Below are positions 56,216 through 64,000 of a stretch of 64,000 nt of DNA, piece by piece (within the stretch, counting starts at the first letter, position 1; every line of letters starts with the position of its first letter). The position numbers were made by a program, and so were the translations under genes. The notes beneath the pieces were generated by a model that was given only the letters and a program-made list of their open reading frames with translations, was not told the origin of the DNA and searched no databases. Source of the stretch: Roseiarcus sp963833955 (GTDB lineage: Bacteria > Pseudomonadota > Alphaproteobacteria > Rhizobiales > Beijerinckiaceae); contig CAWHZY010000010.1 in the NCBI GenBank assembly GCA_963833955.1, forward strand, positions 282,344-346,343, read 5' to 3'.

Positions 56216-58576
56216 ATGAACTTCTCCCAACGCCTGACCTTTCTGTTCTCGGCGCCGATGTTCGACGCGGATGACCTCGAGGGCCTCAGGGTCAATCAGA
56301 TCGTAACCGCGATCGAGCGGATGGGATTCCAGGTGATCAAGGCGCGGCGTCTCGAGGACGCCGAGATCGCCGTGCAGACCGACGCCGCGATCGGCTGCAT
56401 GGTCGTCGACTGGGGCAAGAAGGGCATCGAGGGGAAGGCTGCTTCGCTCATCAACCTCATGCGCAAGCGCGGCCTCGACATGCCGATCGTCGTGCTCGTC
56501 AGGCGGAAGCGCTTCGAGGACATTCCGGTCGAGGTGCTCGACTTCATCGACGGCTACGTGTTCCTGGCCGAAGAGACGCCCGAATTCATCGCCAGAAACC
56601 TGGTCTCGCGGCTCAAGCAATACGCCGACACGCTGAAGACGCCGTTCTTCGGCGCGCTCGTCGATTACCAGGAAGAGGGCAACCAGTTGTGGACCTGCCC
56701 GGGCCACAACGGCGGCGTCTTCTATAGCCGCAGTCCGATCGGGCGCATCTTCGTCGAGCATCTGGGCGAAGCGGTCTTTCGCGACGATCTCGACAATTCG
56801 ATCCTCGAACTCGGCGATCTCCTGACCCACGAAGGGCCGGCGCTCCAGGCGCAGAAAGAGGCGGCGGCGATCTTCGGGGCCGAGAAAACCTATTTCGTGC
56901 TCAACGGCACTTCGTCGTCCAACAAGATCGTGCTGACCAACCTGATCGCCGAGGACGACCTCGTGCTGTTCGACCGCAACAACCACAAGGCCGCTCATCA
57001 GGGCGCGCTGCTGATGGGCGGCGGCATTCCGATCTACCTCTCGACCGACCGCAACGCCTACGGGCTCATTGGCCCCATTCGCCCGGAGGATTTCGACGAG
57101 ACGGCGATACGCGAGCGCATTCGTGACAACCCGCTGGTGAAGGACAAGGAGGCGTGGAAGCGCGAGCGTCCTTTCCGCGCCGCGGTGATCGAACAATGCA
57201 CCTATGACGGCACGATCTACGACGCCGAACGCATCGTCGAGCGCATCGGCCATCTTTGCGACTATGTCATGTTCGACGAGGCGTGGGCCGGCTTCATGAA
57301 GTTCCATCCGCTCTACGAGCGGCGGTTCGCCATGGGCTTGCGCGACTTGAACGAAGCCTCGCCCGGGATTGTCGCCACCCAGTCGGCGCATAAGCAGCTC
57401 GCCAGCTTCTCGCAGGCGTCCCAGATTCATATGCGCGACCGCCACATCAAAGGCCAGCGCCGGCGTGTCGAGCATCGTCGCTTCAACGAAGGCTTCATGC
57501 AGTTCGCCTCGACTTCGCCGTTCTATCCGCTGTTCGCTTCGCTCGATGTCGGCGCGCAGATGATGAAGGGCCGATCGGGCGAAGTCCTGTGGGACGATGC
57601 GATCCGTCTCGGGATTGAATTGCGCAAGAAGCTGCGCGCCGTCCGCCGCGAGTTCGAGGAGAAGGAGCGGGACCCCGCGCGGCGCTGGTTCTTCGACCCG
57701 TTCGTGCCCGCAGCGCGTCTCGATCCGGGACGCCGCGCTCGAGGGCGCGACTCACGATGTCCCGTGGGAGAGCGTGTCGACCGACCTGCTCGCGCGCGAT
57801 TCCCGTTATTGGGCCCTGGCGCCGGGCGAGGCCTGGCACGGCTTTCAGTCGCTCGAGCCGGGTTTCGCGATCACCGATCCGGCCAAGCTCACCCTGCTCA
57901 CGCCGGGCTTCGACCGCGCGACCGGCGCTTACGAAGCCCATGGCGTCCCGGCGCCCGTTGTTGCTCAATATCTGCGCGAGAACCGGGTGGTGTCGGAGAA
58001 GAACGACCTCAATTCGCTCCTCTTTTTGTTGACGCCCGGCGTCGAGTTCGAGCAAGGCGGGCACGCTGGTGTCGTCGCTGGTCGCCTTCAAGCGGCTGCA
58101 TGACGACAACATCCTCCTCGAGGACGCCATGCCCGAATTCGTCGCCAAGCGGCCGGCGCGCTACCGCGGCAAACGGCTGAAGGACCTGTGCGGCGAAATG
58201 CACGCCTTCTTTCGCGAATCCGGCGTGAGCCAACTGCAGATGGCGCAATTCGCCGCCAAGCATCTGCCGGAGCCGGCCATGACGCCGCGCGAAGCCTCGC
58301 GCCAACTGGTGCGCAACAACGTCGACTATCTGCCGCTCGCCGAGCTCGACGGCCGGATCGCGACCACGCTTTGGGTCGTCTATCCGCCTGGCATCGCGAC
58401 CATCGTTCCCGGCGAACGGCTGACCGAACGGGCGCGCCCGATGATCGACTATCTCAAGATGTTCGAGAAGAGCGCCAACGTGTTTCCCGGGCTTCGAAGC
58501 CGAGGTCCAGGGCCTCTATCGCGAGGTCGACGCTTCCGGGGCGATCCGATTTTATACCTATGTGGTTCGCGAGTGA
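56216..58576 (+). CDS. Orn/Lys/Arg decarboxylase with receiver-like wing domain (three frameshifts)
   Basis: A PLP-dependent, aspartate-aminotransferase-fold basic amino acid decarboxylase of about 786 residues after correction. The N-terminal wing (FDADDLEGLRVNQIVTAIER, GCMVVDWGKKG) is followed by the core with LDNSILELGDLLTHEGPALQ, LNGTSSSNKIVLTNLIAEDD, HKAAHQGALL, YVMFDEAWAGFMKFHPLY and QSAHKQLASFSQASQIHM (the PLP Lys lies in SAHK). The frame moves near 57716 (resuming VSIRDAALEGATHDVPWE), 58047 (resuming SKAGTLVSSLVAFKRL) and 58489 (resuming FEAEVQGLYREVDASG to the stop at 58574-58576). Each is one extra base. The substrate could be arginine, lysine or ornithine; the alphaproteobacterial members are often called arginine decarboxylases. 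Confidence 0.88.
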
Positions 58577-58594
58577 TGGAGTAGCGAAGCGACA

Positions 58595-58747
58595 ATGGAC
58601 GCTAAGTTGAATGGTTCCCTCCACGCCGAAGCGGCAGAGCATGACGTCGTGCGGTCCTTCCAGGTGCGCAACTCTCGTGACGGCGACGTGCCGGGGATGC
58701 TTGCGATTTACCTGCACCACATCCGGCGCAGGTCGCCGCGGTCGTGA
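58595..58747 (+). pseudogene. GNAT acetyltransferase, truncated at the contig junction
   Basis: ATG 58595 opens MDAKLNGSLHAEAAEHD and then VRNSRDGDVPGMLAIYLHHI, the N-terminal strand and helix of a GNAT acetyltransferase like those found after this decarboxylase type. After about 42 residues the similarity stops and the frame ends in unrelated sequence at 58745-58747. The break coincides with the change to actinobacterial sequence, so the gene is cut, not decayed. Confidence 0.65.
58714..58735. other. Junction between alphaproteobacterial and actinobacterial sequence
   Basis: To the left lies a GNAT gene start in the style of the preceding 58 kb. To the right (from about CATCCGGCGCAGG) another frame reads HPAQVAAVVTEAVDALLHG, part of a GAF-like region of an actinobacterial-type protein that has no start. 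Both genes are cut. No insertion sequence, integrase, tRNA or repeat is seen here. The exact base is uncertain by about 10. Confidence 0.75.
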
Positions 58748-60923
58748 CGGAAGCCGTCGACGCCCTGCTCCACGGCCGCTCGCAGGGCGACGCCCTGCTC
58801 GGCGTGCAGATCGACGGCACGCTGCTCGCCGTGAACAACGGCAAGGATCAGGCCGAGGCCGGCAGCTCGGGCAGCTGGCCGAGACCTGGCTCCCGCTGGT
58901 GCAGGGGACGGCGCCGGTCCTCACGCCGATGCGGCGGCTGCCCGAGCAGGCGCGGACGGCCCGCCCCGGTGCCGACGCGATGCTGCTCTGCCCGCTGACG
59001 CATGCAGGACAGGCCGTCGGGAGACATGCCGGCCGGCCTGATAGCGGTCTTCGGGGAACAGCACGCCCTGGCCGACCTCACGGGGACGCTTGACCTGCTG
59101 GCGCACCAGGTCGCGCTGACGCTGGAGAGCGTCATGCTCCGCCAGGAGGTGATCCGCCAGCGCAACGAGGCCTACTTCCGTGCCCTGGTGCAGGACGCCT
59201 CCGACGCCATCGTGATCGTCGACGACGACGGCACCGTCAAGTACGCAACGCCATCGACCGCCGCGATCTTCGGTGACGTCGCCGCGGTTGGCAAGCGTTT
59301 CTGGGACCTGGTCGCGGAGGAAGACCGCGACGACCTCGCCCGTACCTTCATGCGGCTGCGGGAGCGGGCGCGGTTCGGCCCGCGCGTCGTGGAGGAGCGG
59401 ATCACCCGGCTCGACGGCAGCATCGTGCACATCCAGGCCAGGTGCAGCGACCTGCGCGCCGAGCCGAACATGGCCGGCCTGGTCTTCACCCTCAGGGACG
59501 TGACCGGGCAGCACCAGCTCGAGGAGGAGCTGAAGTACCGGGCCTTCCACGACGCCCTGACCGGGCTGCCCAACCGGCTGCTGTTCCAGGACCGGATAGC
59601 GCAGCAGGTCGCCACCGCCAGGCGGACCGGAAGGATCACCGGCGTGCTGTTCGTCGACCTCGACGACTTCAAGGTCGTCAACGACACGAAGGGCCACAGC
59701 ATCGGCGATGAGCTGCTCGTGGCCGCCGCCAGCCGCCTCACCACCCTCGTCCGCGGGTCGGACACCGCGGCGCGCCTCGGCGGCGACGAGTTCGCGGTGC
59801 TCGTCGGCAACGCGGAGAGCATCGCCGCCGTGGAAACGACCGCGGAGCGAATCGTCGAGGCGTTCTGCAAGCCGTTCGCACTCCCCACGGGACTGGTCAC
59901 CGTCACCGTCACCGTCGGCGTCGCCACCACCGTGGACGGCACGGACACCGACGAGCTGCTGAGGCACGCGGACCTGGCACTGTACGCGGCCAAGGCCGCG
60001 GGCAAACGGCAGTGGCGGCTCTACCAGCCAGTGCTCAGCGCGGCCTGCTGCGGCGGCGGGAAATCCAGGAGGCGCTCGAGGAGGCGATCGCGACGTCCGC
60101 CTTCTCGCTCGCCTACCAGCCGATCGTGGCACTCGATACCTGGGAGCTGTGCGGTTTCGAGGCGCTGATCCGCTGGCCGCACCCGCAGTGGGGCATGATG
60201 CAGCCCGGCCAGTTCATCACCCTGGCCGAGGAGACCGGGCAGATCATCGCCATCGGCGCCTGGGTGCTTCGCCGGGCCATCGTCGACATCGTCCGGCTGC
60301 GCCAGGCGGCGGCGGCACCGCCCAAACCGCGCCGCCCTCCCGGGAACGGGCCGCCGCCTGACGAGGAGCGCCCTGCCGGGCGCCGCGACCTGTGGGTCAG
60401 CGTGAACGTGTCGGCACGCCAGTTCGCTGACACCAGCTTCGCGGGCACGGTGCGGCAGGCCCTCGCCTCGTCCGGCCTCGAACCGCAGGCCATCATGCTC
60501 GAGCTCACGGAGAGCGCCATGCTGCGCAAGGATGAGCGGCTGCACGCCGAACTGGCGGAGCTGAAGGGCATCGGGGTGAAGCTGGCCATCGACGACTTCG
60601 GCACTGGTTACAGCTCGCTCAGCTACCTGCGTGACCTGCCCATCGACGTGGTGAAGATGGACAAGGCGTTCGTCGAGGGAATCGCCGACTCCGGCCAGCG
60701 CCTGGCTCTTGCCGAGGGCATCATCCGGATAGCGAAGACCCTCAGCCTGGACGTGGTCGCCGAGGGGATCGAAACCGAGGTACAGCGGGACCTGCTCTCC
60801 TCGATGGGCTGTCACTACGGGCAGGGGTTCCTGCTGGCGATGCCGATGCCGCTGACCGAAGCCGAGGAACTGGCCCGCCACGGGTTCACCTCAACCGCGC
60901 CCGTTCCCGCGCCGCGGCACTAG
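58721..60923 (+). pseudogene. GAF/PAS/GGDEF/EAL c-di-GMP signalling protein, 5'-truncated and frameshifted
   Basis: A composite diguanylate cyclase/phosphodiesterase. A GAF-like part (VDALLHGRSQGDALLGVQID; LAETWLPLVQGTAPVLTPM) is followed by a PAS domain (YFRALVQDASDAIVIVDDDG), GGDEF (HDALTGLPNRLLFQDRI; RLGGDEFAVLV) and EAL (CGFEALIRWPHPQWGMMQPG; IDDFGTGYSSLSYLRDLPID; AEGIET). The frame shifts near 58865, 59020 and 60045, and the N-terminus is missing at the junction. The GGDEF and EAL signature residues are both intact, so the original protein may be bifunctional. The wording of the domains is actinobacterial in style. Confidence 0.82.
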
Positions 60924-61082
60924 GGGGACGACCAATGGACCAGCGCGTCATCACCACGTCGGACCGGCCCGACCGAGCCCGACGTTCCGAGACGAAACGA
61001 GCGACTTGGCGTAGTCTCGGAAAGGGAGCGAATCTTAGGTTGCGGGCCGACAACGCCCGCCAGATGACGTGGAGACGAACAG

Positions 61083-61258
61083 GTGGGCGGATTGGTTCTG
61101 CTCGTGCTCATCGGCGTGCTCGTCGCCTGGCTGGTGACCAAGGGCCGGCAAAAGATGAAGCTTCCGGTGACCGGCAAGACTGGGCGTGGATCATCGTCGC
61201 CGTCGTCTTGGTGCTGGCCATCGCCTATGGCGCCAGCGGTCACGTGTCGCCGCGCTAG
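61083..61258 (+). CDS. Small two-helix membrane protein (frameshifted)
   Basis: GTG 61083 with GGAG upstream opens VGGLVLLVLIGVLVAWLVTK, then GRQKMKLPVTGK; a different frame continues DWAWIIVAVVLVLAIAYGAS and GHVSPR to the stop at 61258. One missing G near 61178 joins them into about 58 residues with two membrane helices and a basic loop. I do not know the family; a short helical-hairpin protein between the signalling gene and a cold-shock gene is plausible in actinobacteria. Confidence 0.5.
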
Positions 61259-61266
61259 CGCGCTCC

Positions 61267-61294
61267 GCCCTGGCCCCGGGGCGCTGGCCAGGGC
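61267..61294. terminator. GC-rich hairpin in the 61259-61598 gap
   Basis: GCCCTGGCC (61267-61275) pairs with GGCCAGGGC (61286-61294), 9 bp with a 10-base loop and no T-tract, as is usual for actinobacterial terminators. It follows the small membrane protein stop by 8 bases. The rest of this 340-base gap shows no gene and presumably carries the cold-shock gene promoter. Confidence 0.55.
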
Positions 61295-61598
61295 GCGAAA
61301 GCGGCAGGTTTTCGCACATAACCCCTGGGTATAGCCCTAGTGCGATCTTGTGGGCAGGCGCTTATCAGGATCCGCCAACGGACTCACGGCCTTGCACGCG
61401 ATCCCGTCCCAGCACCATCCGAACGTGCGAGGCCGTGACCCCCCTTACTCCCCCAAGCGGATGCGGCTGCGCTGACGGCAGAATAACCTGGCTGCCATTA
61501 CCCTCGCGGTACCGATAGCCTAGAAAGCGCCCGTTACACCCTCGCGGCACTCACGCCTGCCTGGGTGCCCAAGTCTCTACTGACGTGAGGTCTTGCTC

Positions 61599-62012
61599 GT
61601 GCCTACCGGCAAGGTCAAGTGGTATGACGCCGAAAAGGGGTTCGGCTTCCTCGCCCGCGATGACGGGGGCGAGGTCTTCGTGCATTCTTCCGCGCTGCCC
61701 GCCGGGACAGACACCCTTGGCAAGGGGCAGCGGGTCGAGTTCGGCATCGTGGAAGGACGCAAGGGGGCGCAGGCGCTGCAGGTGCGGCTCCTCGAGGCGC
61801 CGCCCAACGTTACGGCCGCCGCCGCCAAGCACGCCCGCAAGAAGCCAGACGAGATGATCCCGATCATCGAGGACCTGATGAAGCTGCTCGACGGGATCTC
61901 CGACGCCTACCGCCGCGGCAAGCACCCGGAGCCGAAGGAAGCCAAGCCGATCGCCGAGCTGCTGCGCGCCGTCGCCGACGACCTCGCACCCGAAGCCGCG
62001 GGCCGCCCATAG
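61599..62012 (+). CDS. Actinobacterial-type cold-shock protein with C-terminal extension
   Basis: A 137-residue protein: an N-terminal cold-shock domain (TGKVKWYDAEKGFGFLARDD, EVFVHSSALPAG, RVEFGIVEGRKG) followed by a helical tail (KPDEMIPIIEDLMKLLDGIS, PIAELLRAVADDLAPEA). The extended form of about 127-140 residues is typical of Actinobacteria, unlike the 69-residue form at 5633. GTG at 61599 is preceded by GAGG. Its neighbours (MFS, DUF3027) match the order I know from streptomycete-like genomes. Confidence 0.92.
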   Translation: MPTGKVKWYDAEKGFGFLARDDGGEVFVHSSALPAGTDTLGKGQRVEFGIVEGRKGAQALQVRLLEAPPNVTAAAAKHARKKPDEMIPIIEDLMKLLDGISDAYRRGKHPEPKEAKPIAELLRAVADDLAPEAAGRP

Positions 62013-62069
62013 CGAACGGGTAGGCGACGCGCGGCACGAAGCCGCCCGGGACTCCCGCCGGGCCCGCCA

Positions 62070-63547
62070 CTACTCCCCCAACCCTGCTCCGTCGGCCGCC
62101 GGCGGCCGCACCCGCTCCCGGCGGCGCCGCCGAGCAGCACAGCGCGACGGCGAGGCCGCCCGCGGCGATGGCGAGGGCGGCCTGGCCATTGTCGAGCATG
62201 GACACGAGCACGCCAGCCAGGCCGCCCGCCACGTTCGCCACCTGGTTCAGCGTTTCCGAGACCGCGAACGTAGAGGACCTGATCTCGTCACCGATCTCGC
62301 GGCCGACGATCGAGTCCTGCGCCGAGCTTGGCGAGGCTGGCGCAGAAGATCGCCGTGGCCTCCACGATGACGGCCGCGAACAGGCCGAAGGCCCCGGCGC
62401 AGACGCGGTCACCACCGGCGCCACGCACAGCACGGAGAACATGATCAGCTGCGGCGCCCGGCCCCGGAAGAACGAGCCGACCACCATCGAGGCAGGCTGC
62501 CACCGACAGGCCGAGCGCGAGCGCGCCGAGGGCGAAGTTGTGGGACACCGGGTGGCTGAATAGCGTGCCCAGGTGCACGCTGCGGAGCAGGAAGGCGAGC
62601 AGGAACAGGATGTAGCCGGAGAAGGCGCGCAGCACGGCGTTGACCGTCATCGCCTCGGCCACCACCGGGCCGACGCTGCGCCAGCTGTCGCGCCAGCGGG
62701 CCGCGGACCCGCCCTGTGTGGGTGCGTGGGCGGAGGCGGCCAGCGGCAGCGCGTGGGGGCGCGCGGTCAGTGGTCCGGCCGGGTCAAGCGCGCCAGGTCC
62801 GGCTCTCTCGCCGACGCGGAGCGGAGGAACGGCGGGGGAGCCCGCAGCGGGTACGTCGATCTGCTCGGGCAGCCGAACGCCAGGAGCATCGCGGCCAGGT
62901 AGATGAGCACGCCCACCCGCAGCGTCCAGGCAGCGCCGCCGCCCGACTGGATCCCTGCCGCCAGCACCGCCGCCAGCGAGGAGGCGGCCAGCGAGATCAG
63001 CCCGGACCGCGCGTTGACGCTGACCAGCGTGGCCTGCTCGGGCAGCAGCCGGGGGGTGACCGAGGCCTTGACCACGCCGCCCGCCTTCTGCAGCACCAGG
63101 ATGCCGAAGGCGGCGGGCAGCAGCGTCACCGAGCTGGCCACGTTGGCCGACATGGCGAAGCAGAGCAGCCCGCGGGTGAGCATCGTGCCCGCCAGCAGGA
63201 ACCGGCGCCCCTGCTGGACCCGGTCCAGGGCAGGCCCGATGAACGGCGCGAGCAGCGCGAACGGCGCCATCGTGATGATCAGGAAGAGCACCACGCGGCC
63301 GCGGGCCTGGTCCAGCGAGGTGCTGAAGAAGATCGTGCCGGCCAGCGCCACGGTGACGAAGGCGTCGGCGGCCCCGCTGACCGCCGTCATCTCGATCAGC
63401 GTGCCGAGGCCGGTCCGGTCCGCGCCCTGCGCGCCGGTGACCCCTGCACGAGGCGCCGCCCGGTGCCAGCCGGGCAACCCGCCCGGGGAACCGCCGCCGG
63501 CGCCTGGGCAGCACCACCCACCCCCGCACCGCATCCGACATACGCAT
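62070..63547 (-). CDS. MFS transporter (several frameshifts)
   Basis: A major-facilitator protein assembled from three frames. One gives LIEMTAVSGAADAFVTVALA, APFIGPALDRVQQGRRFLLA and ASVTPRLLPEQATLVSVNAR; the next gives VAEAMTVNAVLRAFSGYILF; the third gives QDSIVGREIGDEIRSSTFAV and SETLNQVANVAGGLAGVLVS. Together they supply about 12 helices. ATG 63547 (MRMSDAVRGWV) is a reasonable start. The end is approximate: a TAG at 62070 closes a plausible frame. At least three indels are needed. The substrate is unknown. Convergent with the cold-shock gene. Confidence 0.75.
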
Positions 63548-63650
63548 GTCACAGTATTCTTGGCTCGCGGCACTGCGACGAGCCCTGTGCGGGAGATCCT
63601 GCCGGGCCCGCCCTCGCGGGGGAGGCCTGGGGAGCGAGAATTGGCAGTCG

Positions 63651-64000
63651 TGAGCACGATCAGAAACCGCGCGAAGGAACCAGACCAGGTCTGTGCGGAC
63701 GCCGTTGACCTGGCCAGGCAGTCTCCTGGCCGGGAAACCGGGCGATGAGCGCCGGACAGTGGTCGGCGACCACTCGGCGCGGAGCCCGGGGGACCGCGTC
63801 GTCACCCACTCTTCGGCTGCACCGACCGGGCCTACGCGGATGGCGGTGGGCGGTCACGGTCACCCGGGCGCCCAGAGCCAAGCTGGTGACGGTGGACGAG
63901 AGCGTCCTCCTGCCGGGCCCCGAGGCGCTGCTCGCGCCGGCCTGGGTGCCCTGGCAGGACCGGCTGCGCCCGGGCGACGCCTGGATCGGCGACCTGCTGC
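63651..64000 (+). CDS. DUF3027 family protein, frameshifted and cut by the window end
   Basis: GTG 63651 opens VSTIRNRAKEPDQVCADAVD, the start of DUF3027, a family confined to Actinobacteria. Shifts near 63715-63720 and 63820-63840 move the reading through LAGKPGDERRTVVGDH and FGCTDRAYAD to RWAVTVTRAPRAKLVTVDES and LLPGPEALLAPAWVPWQDRL at the window edge. Function unknown. Divergent from the MFS gene, about 100 bases apart. Confidence 0.8.

Noticed and set aside
58595..64000. Genomic island acquired by horizontal transfer
   Set aside because: No integrase, tRNA, direct repeats or IS, and genes on both sides are cut at one point; a chimera is simpler.

Overview
Organism. Bases 1 to about 58,720 are GC-rich alphaproteobacterial DNA, most likely Hyphomicrobiales (Rhizobiales; a Beijerinckiaceae/Methylocystaceae-type genome is my guess, not shown). 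Support: a CpdR-type receiver divergent from an N-formylglutamate amidohydrolase, a candidate suhB/MmgR small RNA beside an inositol-monophosphatase-family gene, the bamE / cytochrome bc1 chaperone / DUF177 / plsX / fabH cluster, leuS-lptE, a CIRCE-controlled groES-groEL operon and a lysine-type (K+-independent) H+-pyrophosphatase. Bases from about 58,720 to 64,000 look actinobacterial: a frameshifted GAF/PAS/GGDEF/EAL protein, a 137-residue cold-shock protein, an MFS transporter and a DUF3027 protein. The join cuts one gene on each side and no mobile element is present, so an assembly chimera is the most economical reading.

Layout. 0.6-5.3 kb: two class III nucleotide cyclases of different architecture. 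5.6-12.6 kb: cold-shock protein, SIMPL protein, quinone oxidoreductase, thiazoline-carboxylate hydrolase family protein, VOC protein, kdsA, acyltransferase, queF, and a small exported protein with a porin-like signature. 12.7-20.5 kb: a 1,814-residue membrane protein with a GH94 phosphorylase module, then hppA. 20.5-26.1 kb: a PIN/Phd toxin-antitoxin pair with a palindromic operator, bamE, and the envelope/fatty-acid cluster ending plsX-fabH. 26.2-32.2 kb: an exported HAD phosphatase, an exported hypothetical protein and a polyamine-type ABC importer. 32.4-34.5 kb: groES-groEL. 34.9-36.2 kb: two small His/Tyr/Gly-rich exported proteins, the first interrupted by an in-frame stop. 36.5-39.2 kb: cpdR, N-formylglutamate amidohydrolase, small RNA, hisN-like gene. 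39.9-45.2 kb: a third cyclase (with TPRs), leuS, lptE. 45.4-53.0 kb: a dipeptide-type ABC importer ending in an amidase. 53.0-58.6 kb: YciI-like protein, lytic transglycosylase, acetate kinase, Orn/Lys/Arg decarboxylase, truncated GNAT.

Themes. Three cyclases suggest heavy cyclic-nucleotide signalling. The peptide importer plus amidase, and the polyamine importer together with the decarboxylase, suggest nitrogen-compound scavenging. Three copies of a compound palindromic repeat lie at 45.2, 49.0 and 54.4 kb; the middle one sits in frame inside an ABC ATPase gene.

Data quality. Many core genes (kdsA, groEL, potA-like, dppB-, dppD-like, decarboxylase) carry single-base frameshifts whose two halves together make a full-length family member. 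These look like sequencing errors, not pseudogenes, and the actinobacterial tail is worse. I did not find a convincing new multi-gene system; the best leads are the in-frame repeat in the ABC ATPase, the interrupted His/Met/Gly-repeat protein and the unusual GH94 membrane protein.
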